The translations under genes and the position numbers were made by a program. DNA of 64,000 bases from contig JBDKJP010000101.1 in the NCBI GenBank assembly GCA_039796575.1, forward strand, positions 1-64,000, in the 5' to 3' direction. Shown here piece by piece: positions 40,540-47,958 of this stretch; within the stretch, counting starts at the first letter, position 1, and each line of letters begins with the position of its first letter. Below the pieces are notes generated by a model, which saw only the letters and a program-made list of their open reading frames with translations, made no database searches and was not told the origin of the DNA. This DNA comes from UBA668 sp039796575. Lineage in GTDB: Bacteria; Actinomycetota; Acidimicrobiia; Acidimicrobiales; Ilumatobacteraceae.

Positions 40540-41628
40540 ATGACGTTCGTTGACGCGACCTCGGTGCTCACGCCCGCGGGATGGACCGGACCGGCCCGTG
40601 TGCACGTCGCCGACGGACGCATCGCGGCGGTCGAGACGGTCGATCGCGTCGCCACCTCCCGACGGTTGGTGCCGGGCTTCGTCGACGTGCAGGTGAACGG
40701 CATCGACGACGTCGACGTGACCCACGCACGCGGTGCCGACTGGGACCGGCTCGACCAGCTGCTGCTCGCGCAGGGCGTCACCACCTGGTGCCCCACGCTG
40801 GTGACGATGCCGCTCGACCGCTACGAACGCCCGCTGCAGCGCATCGCCGAGGCCATGGCGCGGCCACCGTCGCCCCGGCCCATCATCGCCGGTGCGCACC
40901 TCGAAGGGCCGTTCCTCGGCCGCTCCCCCGGCGCGCATCCCCCGGCGCTCATCGTGCCGATCGACCTCGACTGGCTCGCCGCGTTGCCGCCGCACGTCGC
41001 CGTCGTCACCCTGGCCGGCGAACAGGCCGACGCCGTCGAGGCCACACGCCTCCTCACGCGCGCCGGCCGCCTGGTGTCGATCGGGCACACGCAGTGCAAC
41101 GAGGCGGAGTTCGACGCGTGCGTCGCCGCCGGTGCACGCCTCACGACCCATCTGTTCAACGGGATGAGCGGCGTGCACCACCGCGAGCCCGGCGTGGCCG
41201 TGTTCTCGATGACCAACCCGGCGGTGTCCGCGTCGCTCATCGCCGACGGCGTGCACGTGCACCCGCGGGTGCTGCACCTCGCGGCAGCGGCGCTCGGCCC
41301 GGATCGCACCGTGCTGGTCACCGACTCGGTTGCGTGGAGGGCGGGCAGCGTCGGCGACATCGGCATGGCCTTGCGCGACGGCGCACCTCGGCTGCCCGAC
41401 GGCACGCTCGCCGGCAGCGCCGTCACGATGGATGCCGCGGTGAGGCACTCCATCGCCGCCGGCATCGACGAGACGCACGCGCTGCGTGCAGCGAGCACGA
41501 ACCCGGCCCGGCTGCTCGGTCTCGACGATCGCGGCACCATCGAGGTCGGCCGCCGCGCCGATCTGGTCGGCCTGGTCGACGGTGTGGAGGTCGAGCAGGT
41601 CTGGGTGGCCGGCCAGCCGACCCAGTAG
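40540..41628 (+). CDS. nagA: N-acetylglucosamine-6-phosphate deacetylase
   Basis: The 362-residue amidohydrolase removes acetate from GlcNAc-6-phosphate in amino-sugar recycling. PGFVDVQVNG (about 45-54) has Gln in place of His of the usual HxHG first metal site. AHLEGPFLG holds the metal-binding Glu. SIGHTQCNEAEFD and THLFNGMSG hold the two His ligands, and VTDSV the catalytic Asp. GGTGGAG four bases before the ATG is its ribosome-binding site. It is convergent with the RNase D gene. Confidence 0.9.
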   Translation: MTFVDATSVLTPAGWTGPARVHVADGRIAAVETVDRVATSRRLVPGFVDVQVNGIDDVDVTHARGADWDRLDQLLLAQGVTTWCPTLVTMPLDRYERPLQRIAEAMARPPSPRPIIAGAHLEGPFLGRSPGAHPPALIVPIDLDWLAALPPHVAVVTLAGEQADAVEATRLLTRAGRLVSIGHTQCNEAEFDACVAAGARLTTHLFNGMSGVHHREPGVAVFSMTNPAVSASLIADGVHVHPRVLHLAAAALGPDRTVLVTDSVAWRAGSVGDIGMALRDGAPRLPDGTLAGSAVTMDAAVRHSIAAGIDETHALRAASTNPARLLGLDDRGTIEVGRRADLVGLVDGVEVEQVWVAGQPTQ

Positions 41629-41634
41629 CACCCG

Positions 41635-42780
41635 TCAGTCGGGGACGTCGATGAGGTTCAGGCCGCCCTTGCCGTCGAACGTGAGGGCTGCCTTGCCCGC
41701 CACGAGACGACGGATGCCGTCGCCCAGGAGGTCGTGACGCCAGCCGGTGGCGAGGCGTGCATCCTCGTCGCCGCGGAGGAACGCGACGAGATCGCTGCGG
41801 GTGGCCAGCAGTGCCGTGTCGATGTGCTCGGCACGCGCCACTTCGCTCACCCAGGCCGACACGAGCGCCACGGCGGGTCGCATGCTGCGGTCGAGGTCGT
41901 CGCCGTCGGGCGCGGGCAGGTGCGCTTCCTCGCGCAGACCTTCCTCGACCGCGGCCAGGAGGTCCTTGCTGATGTTGCCGCGGGTGTGGCGTTCGTCGAC
42001 GCCGCGTGCCTGGCCGAGCTCGGCCAACGTGCGCGGCTGGCGCTGGGCGATGCCGAGGATGGCCAGGTCGGGCAGCACCTGGCGCACCGGCGAGTCGATG
42101 CTCATGGCCCGGCGCTCACGCCAGGCCGCCACCGCACGGGCCACGCCACGGGCCCGGGGCTTCAGCACGCGCACGTCCTTCAGCCGGGTCCAGGCCATCT
42201 CGGGCTCGGTGCCACTGACCGGCTTCGCCAACAGCTCGATGCAGGCGGCGGCAGCCCACTCGCCGCGGCCTTCGGCGGTGAGTTGCGCCTCGAGCGTGTC
42301 GTGGAGCTGCAGCAGGTACGCCACGTCGCTGGCGGCATAGGTGCACTGGTCGTCGGTGAGCGGACGGCGCAGCCAGTCGGTGAGGCGATCGCCCTTGGCG
42401 GCGGTGACCTTCAGCTCCGACTGCAGCAGGCTCACCAGCGACGGCGTGCTGTAACCCAGGAAACCGGCGGCGAGCTGGGTGTCGTACAGGCGGCGGGGCA
42501 CGGCGCCCACGGCGTGCGTGAGCACGTCGAGGTCCTGCTGCGCGGCGTGGAGCACGGCCAGCACGTCGCTGTGGAACAGGTCCTTCAGCGGGCTGAGATC
42601 GCAGGTCAGCGGATCGATGAGCACGATCTCACCCGCGCCGGCGATCTGCACGAGGGCCAGCTTCGGGAAGTAGGTGCGCTCGCGGTGGAACTCGGTGTCG
42701 AGCGCGTACCGCGTCTCGGCCAGCAGGCGTTCGACGTACTCGGCGAGCTCGGCCGTGGTGCGGATCCAGCGATACGTCAC
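41635..42780 (-). CDS. rnd: ribonuclease D (DEDDy exonuclease with HRDC domain)
   Basis: The 381-residue protein has a 3'-5' exonuclease domain with DTEFHRE (Asp28, Glu30), HAAQQDLDVL and YAASDVAYLLQL, where the last Asp and Tyr mark the DEDDy type. A helical HRDC region (about 205-290) follows. It trims tRNA and other RNA 3' ends. GTG start overlaps the rhodanese stop (GTGA). Confidence 0.93.
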   Translation of the reverse strand: MTYRWIRTTAELAEYVERLLAETRYALDTEFHRERTYFPKLALVQIAGAGEIVLIDPLTCDLSPLKDLFHSDVLAVLHAAQQDLDVLTHAVGAVPRRLYDTQLAAGFLGYSTPSLVSLLQSELKVTAAKGDRLTDWLRRPLTDDQCTYAASDVAYLLQLHDTLEAQLTAEGRGEWAAAACIELLAKPVSGTEPEMAWTRLKDVRVLKPRARGVARAVAAWRERRAMSIDSPVRQVLPDLAILGIAQRQPRTLAELGQARGVDERHTRGNISKDLLAAVEEGLREEAHLPAPDGDDLDRSMRPAVALVSAWVSEVARAEHIDTALLATRSDLVAFLRGDEDARLATGWRHDLLGDGIRRLVAGKAALTFDGKGGLNLIDVPD

Positions 42781-43100
42781 AAAGGGGTGCTTCCCATGAC
42801 GACGGAGCGGCCGCCGGCCACCCAGTCGAGCGTGCCGCCGGCGACGTTGACTGCCTCGACACCCTGCTGCGCGAGGTACTCGCACGCCTTCATGCTGCGT
42901 GCGCCCGAGCGGCAGACCACGTACACGGGCCCGTCGCCCCGGAACGCGTCGACGCGGTCGGGCACGGTGCCGAGTGCGACGTGCACGGCGCCGGGCACGT
43001 GGCCCGACTCGTACTCGTCGGTCTCGCGCACGTCGACGAGCCGGGCACCCGACGCCAGGACGGTCTCGAGCTCGGCGACGGTGATTTCACGGATCGACAT
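42777..43100 (-). CDS. rhodanese-domain protein
   Basis: The 107-residue single rhodanese domain has LVDVRETDEYESGHVPGAVH (21-40) and the active-site loop VVCRSGARS, with Cys as the persulfide carrier. It is of the GlpE/PspE size. It may shuttle sulfur; mobA lies directly upstream with 14 bases overlap, which suggests a role near molybdenum cofactor synthesis, though this is inference. TAACTT-N8 precedes the ATG, so internal initiation is possible. Confidence 0.92.
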   Translation of the reverse strand: MSIREITVAELETVLASGARLVDVRETDEYESGHVPGAVHVALGTVPDRVDAFRGDGPVYVVCRSGARSMKACEYLAQQGVEAVNVAGGTLDWVAGGRSVVMGSTPL

Positions 43101-43662
43101 GGGGTGACAAGTTAGTGCCCAGGTCGCTGGGAGCGTTCACGTTGGCGAGATCTTGAAGATCGACGGCCACCCGCACACACGCCGTCGCGGCGAGCACCGC
43201 GTGGAGTCGACGCTCTCCCGCGCCCATCGCCGCAGCCAGCGAGGGTGACGCTGCGGGACGCCAGGCCACGCAGAGTGGCTCGTCGCGGTCGGTGACCGCG
43301 ACGGCGGCGACCGCCGTGGGCGCCCCTGCCAACGCGTCGAGCAGTCGGGTGACGGTGGCGGCGGTGAGCCGCGGGAGGTCGCACGCCACCGCGACGACCG
43401 CATCGGCCTCGGGCCACCGCTCGAGCGCCGTCCGCACACCGCCCACCGGGCCCTCGCCCGGCCACCCGTCGGGCACCGGATCGAGCCCCAGGCGGCGCAG
43501 CCCCTCGGCGTCGCCACCCACGGCAGCCACCGGGTCGCAGCCGGCGGCCCGCAGCGCATCGGCCACGCGGCGCGCCATCGGCACGCCGTCGTACTCGACG
43601 AACGCCTTGTCGCGTCCCATGCGCGAGCTGCGCCCGCCGCACAGGACCGCGCCGACGGGCAT
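43087..43662 (-). CDS. mobA: molybdenum cofactor guanylyltransferase MobA-like
   Basis: The 191-residue nucleotidyltransferase begins with AVLCGGRSSRMGRDKAFVEY (5-24), the GTP loop and Lys of MobA. PGEGPVGGV and VVAVACDLPRL hold the substrate and metal (CDLP) sites. It would attach GMP to molybdopterin. No other molybdenum gene lies in the window. It overlaps the rhodanese gene and follows the DUF3151 gene by two bases. Confidence 0.88.
   Translation of the reverse strand: MPVGAVLCGGRSSRMGRDKAFVEYDGVPMARRVADALRAAGCDPVAAVGGDAEGLRRLGLDPVPDGWPGEGPVGGVRTALERWPEADAVVAVACDLPRLTAATVTRLLDALAGAPTAVAAVAVTDRDEPLCVAWRPAASPSLAAAMGAGERRLHAVLAATACVRVAVDLQDLANVNAPSDLGTNLSPHVDP
43109..43114 (-). promoter_or_regulatory. 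possible internal -10 (TAACTT) before the rhodanese gene
   Basis: TAACTT on the minus strand lies eight bases before the ATG at 43100, inside the 3' end of mobA. Confidence 0.3.
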
Positions 43663-43664
43663 GG

Positions 43665-44096
43665 TCAGCCGTTGGCGCCGGGATCGAGCTGGCCGAGGAA
43701 CAGTTGGATGCGCTCGGCCTCGTCAGCCTCACCGATGAGGGTGGCCATCTCGCCGAGGCCGCGCAGGCAGCCGAGGAAGCCCCGGTTGCCCTCGTCGGCC
43801 CAGCGCACGTAGCCCGACCCCCGCCATCCGTTGGCGCGGAGTGCGTCGAGCCCGCGGTGGTAGCCCACCCGATAGGCGGCGTAGCGCTCCATGGTGTCGC
43901 GGCCGAGGTCCCCGAGCGCCAGCCAGCCGAACAACGACCGCGGGTGCGCCGCCACCACCTCGGCGACGCGGGCGCGGCGTTCGTCGGCAGGCGCGGCGAG
44001 CGCCTGCTGCAGTGCGGCGCGGGTGGCCACCGGTTCGAGCGGCAGCTCGACGCGCGGCGGGCCCTGCGGGGTGAGATGGATCGGTTGGTCGCTCAC
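43665..44096 (-). CDS. DUF3151-family protein
   Basis: The 143-residue actinobacterial protein matches DUF3151: SLFGWLALGDLGRD, YAAYRVGYHRGLDALRANGW (about 72-91), and WRGSGYVRW followed by NRGFLGCLRGLGEMA. It looks helical and TPR-like. Function unknown. GTG start is set by the TAGGGT-N7 element, part of a symmetric divergent promoter. It heads a DUF3151-mobA-rhodanese-rnd operon. Confidence 0.88.
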   Translation of the reverse strand: MSDQPIHLTPQGPPRVELPLEPVATRAALQQALAAPADERRARVAEVVAAHPRSLFGWLALGDLGRDTMERYAAYRVGYHRGLDALRANGWRGSGYVRWADEGNRGFLGCLRGLGEMATLIGEADEAERIQLFLGQLDPGANG

Positions 44097-44103
44097 TTCG
44101 CAC

Positions 44104-44120
44104 ACCCTACGACGTAGGGT
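44104..44120. promoter_or_regulatory. symmetric divergent leaderless promoter
   Basis: The perfect palindrome ACCCTAC-GAC-GTAGGGT contains TAGGGT on each strand. On both sides exactly seven bases separate the hexamer from the start codon (44096 minus, 44128 plus). The palindrome is thus two back-to-back -10 elements. Confidence 0.6.
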
Positions 44121-44127
44121 TCGTGAC

Positions 44128-44409
44128 ATGGCTGCGCTCTCCGTCGATTCGGCAAAGAACATCGCGATCGTGGTGGCGATCGTCTTCGTCGTGCTGTCGG
44201 TGCTGTCGGCCATCATGGTGAAGGCCATCGTCACGAAGATCATCCTCGTCGTGGTGCTCGGCGGTCTGGCCCTCGGCGCCTGGACCCAGCGCCAGAGCCT
44301 GGTCGACTGCGCCGACAAGGCGCAGGCCGAGATCGAGAACGGCCTCGCCGGTTCGGGCTCGGTCACCTGCACCTTCTTCGGCGCCGACGTCGAGCTCCCC
44401 GCCCCCTGA
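44128..44409 (+). CDS. small membrane protein of unknown function
   Basis: The 93-residue protein has two membrane segments (about 10-30 and 37-52) and a short extracytoplasmic C-terminus with two cysteines (DCADKA and TCTFFGA) that could form a disulfide. I do not recognise the family. It is transcribed from the symmetric divergent promoter shared with the DUF3151 operon. Confidence 0.75.
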   Translation: MAALSVDSAKNIAIVVAIVFVVLSVLSAIMVKAIVTKIILVVVLGGLALGAWTQRQSLVDCADKAQAEIENGLAGSGSVTCTFFGADVELPAP

Positions 44410-44458
44410 CGCCCGGTTCACCCCACCGCAGTCAGGATTTCCGGCCATCCCGGCCGTC

Positions 44459-44472
44459 TTCCATGCCCACGC
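44459..44472. repeat. 14-base direct repeat, left copy
   Basis: TTCCATGCCCACGC is identical to 45699-45712. The two copies bracket the lower-GC patch with two small genes and could be its boundaries, or could be shared parts of the CATGCCC-rich hairpins. Confidence 0.5.
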
Positions 44473-44553
44473 CCGCGGGCGGCAGCAGGCCACGAGCTCG
44501 GTGCGGTCACACGGCGGTGCAGAGCACGAGGTACCCGGGTGTCGACCTGGAGA

Positions 44554-44593
44554 GGCGACAACACGAGTTGTCGCCCTGACAACGCCAGTTGTC
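44554..44593. repeat. tandem pair of GACAAC-N4-GTTGTC inverted repeats
   Basis: The first is GGCGACAAC-ACGA-GTTGTCGCC (44554-44575). The second is GACAAC-GCCA-GTTGTC (44578-44593). The cores are spaced 22 bases, two helical turns. This fits a tandem operator or recombination site better than a terminator, since no T tract follows on either strand. Confidence 0.65.
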
Positions 44594-44639
44594 GCTCCGC
44601 GAAATCAAGCACCGGGAGCCGCCCGTATCGGCCTCGGCG

Positions 44640-45038
44640 CTACCAGATGTGCATCGAGGCTGAGTGAACCCGACCTCGTTCGTCTGCGGGCATGAAGTGC
44701 AGGGCTTCTGGCCCTGTCCGGTGCTCATCACCGAGTGGCGCCTCAATCGTTGCTTCGCCCTCGAACGTGAGGCGCAGGTGGGTTGTCGCGTCGAACTCAG
44801 TCGCCAGGACCTTGCGTCCGATGTAGCGCCGCAAGATGTCGCCGCCACTGTCGGGGGTCAGGGTCCAGTGGTGACCTTCGATCGAACCGTTGGGTTCAGT
44901 CAGCAGGCGGACGATCGAGTAGTTGATGCGGAGTTCGACGTAGTCACGCACGAACGACACCATGTCCAAGTCGTGGCCCACGAGCGCCTCGAAAGGTGAG
45001 CCGAGCACGAGCGCACATTGGTTTGTCCCGAACCTCAC
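44640..45038 (-). CDS. hypothetical protein (possibly DUF6188-like)
   Basis: The 132-residue protein has a beta-rich pattern: DYVELRINYSIVRLL, then IGRKVLATEFDATTHLRLTF and a final HSASMHIW. It vaguely resembles DUF6188-type proteins, often found beside polymorphic-toxin or accessory genes; this is uncertain. GC and codon choice are visibly lower than in neighbours. The GTG start is only tentative; internal ATG starts exist near residue 26. It lies in the putative acquired patch. Confidence 0.6.
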   Translation of the reverse strand: MRFGTNQCALVLGSPFEALVGHDLDMVSFVRDYVELRINYSIVRLLTEPNGSIEGHHWTLTPDSGGDILRRYIGRKVLATEFDATTHLRLTFEGEATIEAPLGDEHRTGPEALHFMPADERGRVHSASMHIW

Positions 45039-45066
45039 GTCAACCGCCCGCAGCGGCAGATCTGGG

Positions 45067-45399
45067 CTATCGGTTCCACACCCACGGCACGACCGCCACG
45101 ACCAACGCGCAGGTGGTCAGCGCAACCGCCGTGGAGAACACGGGACGCCTCGGGCGACGCGACGTCCACGCAAGCCAGAAGGCTGCGAGCCCTCCGACCA
45201 ACGCGACGGCCGAAGCCACCACGAACAGAACGAACAGCGCAAACCGGTTCCCCGCGTCATAGTCGTCCGGGGCAACGCCATCTCCCGAGGCCGCCAAGAC
45301 CATCAACGCAAGGCCGGCTGCGACGGCGCCGACGTATACCAAGCCAACGATCAGCGGAAGGGCTCTCGAACGCTTCGCCACCGATTCGGTGCTGGTCAC
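45067..45399 (-). CDS. three-helix membrane protein of unknown function
   Basis: The 110-residue protein has three membrane segments (about 13-36, 52-77, 87-107) separated by a short acidic loop (DGVAPDDYDAGN) and a basic cytoplasmic loop (TSRRPRRP). I do not recognise it. The GTG start follows GAGAAT by six bases, a weak form of the local leaderless -10. It lies 28 bases upstream of the hypothetical gene at 44640-45038, and the pair may be one unit. Confidence 0.65.
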   Translation of the reverse strand: MTSTESVAKRSRALPLIVGLVYVGAVAAGLALMVLAASGDGVAPDDYDAGNRFALFVLFVVASAVALVGGLAAFWLAWTSRRPRRPVFSTAVALTTCALVVAVVPWVWNR

Positions 45400-45461
45400 G
45401 GGCGCATTCTCCCACGACGAACCCTGGCGTGAGGGAGCGCCGAGCGGCAGTTCGGCGCCCA

Positions 45462-45511
45462 TCTGGGCATGCCCAGAATGACCCCGGGGTGGTTCTGGGC
45501 ATGCCCAGAAC
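45462..45511. repeat. two copies of a TCTGGGCATGCCCAGA palindrome
   Basis: Copy 1 (45462-45477) and copy 2 (45492-45511, extended to GTTCTGGGCATGCCCAGAAC) are 30 bases apart centre to centre to within a base or two. Between them lies ACCCCGGGGT, itself a palindrome. Confidence 0.85.
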
Positions 45512-45529
45512 GCCGATGAACCGGATTCC

Positions 45530-45569
45530 CGAGGCTTTCGTGTCAACCCGGGGGTACATGAAAGCCTCG
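45530..45569. repeat. inverted repeat with 12-base loop
   Basis: CGAGGCTTTCGTGT (45530-45543) pairs with ACATGAAAGCCTCG (45556-45569); one G-T wobble in 14 pairs. Confidence 0.8.
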
Positions 45570-45666
45570 TGATCGCCGAGGAGTGCCGAGTGCCCGGTCG
45601 GGGCGCTCCGCGCACGGGCGACCGCAGGTGGTGGCGAAAACTCCCTGGGGAGTGTCTGCATGTCCT

Positions 45667-45711
45667 CGTGGGCATGGAATCTTGCGCTGGGCGCAACATT
45701 CCATGCCCACG
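45667..45711. repeat. 45-base near-perfect hairpin
   Basis: CGTGGGCATGGAAT (45667-45680) pairs perfectly with 45698-45711. After one C-C mismatch an inner stem TTGCGC/GCGCAA closes on a TGG loop. It lies 28 bases past the stop of the alpha/beta hydrolase gene and may terminate it. Confidence 0.85.
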
Positions 45712-45712
45712 C
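45699..45712. repeat. 14-base direct repeat, right copy
   Basis: Identical to 44459-44472; here it forms the right arm of the 45-base hairpin. Confidence 0.5.
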
Positions 45713-45738
45713 TCGAGACGGCGACGGCCAGCGGGTGG

Positions 45739-46506
45739 TCAGGTCCAGGGGGTGCCGACGCGGGCGAGCAGGGGTTCGACGAGCTGGTGGCAGAACTCGG
45801 CGGGGTGGCTGGTCGGGGCGTCGTGGCGGCAGCCCTCCATCCGCACCAGCGTGGCGCCGGGGATGAGCTCGGCCATGCGCGCCATGCCGGTCTGATGGTG
45901 CTCGGCGCCCTTCGTGCCGCAGCCGACCATCACCGGGACGCGGATGTCGTCGGGGTGCCACGGCCGGTTGGCACGCAGGTCGCTCAGCTCCCCCACCAGC
46001 GCCGCCCCCTCGGCACGACGCACCGATCGGGTGCGCTCGGGCAGCTCCTCCCAGCGACGGTCGCCGATCAGCCGCCGCATGAACAGCTCGGCCGCCTCGG
46101 CGGTACCCGACTGCTGCGACGCCACCGCCACCGACCCGGCGGTGGTGCCCGGCCACCACGGCTCCCACGACATCGGGGTCTCGTACACCACCACACCCGC
46201 GACCAGGTCGGGGTGACGGGCGGCCGTGGCGAGCGCAACGTTGCCGCCGTAGCTGTGGCCCACCACCACGGCGCGCCGACCGTGGAGCAGCGCAGCCAGA
46301 TCGTGCACCTGGCCGTCCATGTCGAACGGTCCGTCGTGCGGGTTGGAGCGGCCGTACCCGCGGCGGTCGTAGCGCAACACCCGGTAGCGGTGGTCGAGCT
46401 TGCGGCTCAGGCGCAGCATGCCGGCGGCACGGTCCATGGTGCCGTGCACCACGACCACCAGTGGCGCCTCGGGGTCGCCGGCCTCTTCGCTCCAGATGGG
46501 TGTCAC
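45739..46506 (-). CDS. alpha/beta hydrolase
   Basis: The 255-residue protein is a classical alpha/beta hydrolase with oxyanion motif VVVHGTMDRA (about 18-27), nucleophile elbow VVGHSYGGN, and a late MEGCRHDAP that supplies the catalytic His. Probably an esterase, lipase-like or dehalogenase-like enzyme; substrate unknown. The GTG start overlaps the pyruvate kinase stop (GTGA). Confidence 0.88.
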   Translation of the reverse strand: MTPIWSEEAGDPEAPLVVVVHGTMDRAAGMLRLSRKLDHRYRVLRYDRRGYGRSNPHDGPFDMDGQVHDLAALLHGRRAVVVGHSYGGNVALATAARHPDLVAGVVVYETPMSWEPWWPGTTAGSVAVASQQSGTAEAAELFMRRLIGDRRWEELPERTRSVRRAEGAALVGELSDLRANRPWHPDDIRVPVMVGCGTKGAEHHQTGMARMAELIPGATLVRMEGCRHDAPTSHPAEFCHQLVEPLLARVGTPWT

Positions 46507-47939
46507 GAGATGCGGACGATACGGAGCACGTCGGTGGCCGCTCCACTCGGACGGTCCGGAGCACCGGCGAGCACCAGCACGGTCTGCTCGGGCAGCACCA
46601 GCCCGCTCTGCACCGCACGCTCGACGGCGTGCCACACGAGGTCGTCGGTGGTGGTGAACCGGTCGAGGCCCATCGGGCGCACACCCCACGACAGCATCAG
46701 CGCGCGCTGCACCGTCGGGTCGTGCGACACGGCGATGAGCTGCGCGTGGGGGCGGAAGCGGGCCATCGCCAGCGCGGTGCGGCCGCTGCGGGTGCAGCAG
46801 ATGATGGCGTCGACGTCGGCGTCCTCGGCCGCGAGGCTCGCGGCGTGGGTGATGGCCAGCGTGATGCGGTGCGGGCCCTCGGGCCAACTCAGCCGTTGCA
46901 CCCGACCGAGGCGAGCGGCCCAGGCCCGGTAGCTGGCCTCCACCTCGGCCCGACCGGCGATGCGGTTCATCGTCTCCACCACGGCCACCGGGTCGGCACC
47001 CACGGCGGTCTCGGCCGACAGCATCAGCGCGTCGGTGCCGTCGAACACGGCGTTGGCGATGTCGCTCACCTCGGCACGTGTCGGCGACGGCGAGGTGATC
47101 ATGCTCTCCATCATCTGCGTGGCGGTGATGACGGGCACGGCGGCCTCGACGCACTGGCGCACGATGCGCTTCTGCAGGTGGGGCACGTCCTCGAGCGGGC
47201 ACTCGATGCCGAGGTCGCCGCGGGCCACCATCACCGCATCGGCCTCGTAGATGATCGCGTCGAGGTCGGCCACCGCGGCCATCGTCTCGATCTTGGCGAC
47301 GAGGCGCGTCTCGTAGGGCTGGATGGCCTCACGGACGACGCGCAGGTCGTGGGCCGAGCGCACGAACGACACCGCCAGGAAGTCGGCACCGGCCTCGGCC
47401 ATCGCGCGGCCGAGCACGAGATCGTCCTCGGTGGGCGTCGACAGGCGCAGCCGCTCGGACGGCAGGTGCACACCGGGTCGCCCCTGCACCCGCCCGCCGG
47501 TGAGCAAGCAGCACGCGGCACCGGCGTCGCTCACGTGTTGCACCTGCATCGAGATGGCCCCGTCGCCCAGCACGATGCGGTCGCCGGCCTGCACGTCGTC
47601 GAGCAGCGTCGGGTAGTCGACGGTGATGCGGTCGTGATCGCTGCCGCCCTCCCCTGGGACGAGCGTGATGTCGGCCCCGCCGCGCAGCTCGTCGCCACCT
47701 TCGGGGAACTGCCCGGACCGCACCTTCGGACCGGGCAGGTCAGCGAGCACCGCCACCATCCGCCCGGTGCGTTCCGATGCCTCGCGCACGAGGCCCAGGG
47801 TGTGCAGGTGCGACTCGAGCGTGCCGTGGCTGAGGTTCAGGCGCACCACGTCGGTGCCGGCCAGGAGCAACCGGTCGAGCACGTCGGGCACGGTGCTGGC
47901 GGGGCCGAGCGTGGCCACGATCTTCGTACGGGTGTCCAT
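46503..47939 (-). CDS. pyk: pyruvate kinase
   Basis: The 478-residue glycolytic enzyme starts MDTRTKIVATLGPAS. It has RLNLSHGT, the catalytic VAKIETMAAV with its Lys, VMVARGDLGIE and the signature TATQMMESMI. The C-terminal domain is complete but has a modest effector region. It makes pyruvate and ATP from phosphoenolpyruvate. ATG follows TAGATA by seven bases, in a promoter shared with the divergent phosphatase gene. Confidence 0.96.
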   Translation of the reverse strand: MDTRTKIVATLGPASTVPDVLDRLLLAGTDVVRLNLSHGTLESHLHTLGLVREASERTGRMVAVLADLPGPKVRSGQFPEGGDELRGGADITLVPGEGGSDHDRITVDYPTLLDDVQAGDRIVLGDGAISMQVQHVSDAGAACCLLTGGRVQGRPGVHLPSERLRLSTPTEDDLVLGRAMAEAGADFLAVSFVRSAHDLRVVREAIQPYETRLVAKIETMAAVADLDAIIYEADAVMVARGDLGIECPLEDVPHLQKRIVRQCVEAAVPVITATQMMESMITSPSPTRAEVSDIANAVFDGTDALMLSAETAVGADPVAVVETMNRIAGRAEVEASYRAWAARLGRVQRLSWPEGPHRITLAITHAASLAAEDADVDAIICCTRSGRTALAMARFRPHAQLIAVSHDPTVQRALMLSWGVRPMGLDRFTTTDDLVWHAVERAVQSGLVLPEQTVLVLAGAPDRPSGAATDVLRIVRIS

Positions 47940-47946
47940 AGCTGCT

Positions 47947-47952
47947 TATCTA
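47947..47952. promoter_or_regulatory. shared divergent -10 (TATCTA/TAGATA)
   Basis: Read on the plus strand TATCTA lies six bases before the ATG at 47959. Read on the minus strand the same hexamer is TAGATA, seven bases before the ATG at 47939. One hexamer seems to serve both genes. Confidence 0.5.
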
Positions 47953-47958
47953 GTCGGG

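Larger units (their letters stand above)
44410..44639. other. intergenic stretch between convergent genes
   Basis: No gene is seen. The stretch holds one copy of the 14-base repeat TTCCATGCCCACGC (44459-44472) and two adjacent GACAAC-N4-GTTGTC hairpins (44554-44593). Confidence 0.6.
45400..45738. other. non-coding, hairpin-rich intergenic region
   Basis: No gene is seen in 339 bases between two minus-strand genes. Five inverted repeats crowd 250 bases: a 16-base palindrome (45462-45477), a 20-base palindrome (45492-45511) with the same TCTGGGCATGCCCAGA core, a 14-base stem (45530-45543 with 45556-45569), a 6-base stem (45640-45653), and a long hairpin (45667-45711). Confidence 0.75.

Noticed and set aside
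44554..44593. CRISPR array
   Set aside because: Only two palindromic units with 4-base loops and no spacers or cas genes.
44410..45738. tRNA gene or attachment-site tRNA remnant
   Set aside because: No T-loop GGTTCRAATCC-like sequence or cloverleaf arms found on either strand by eye.
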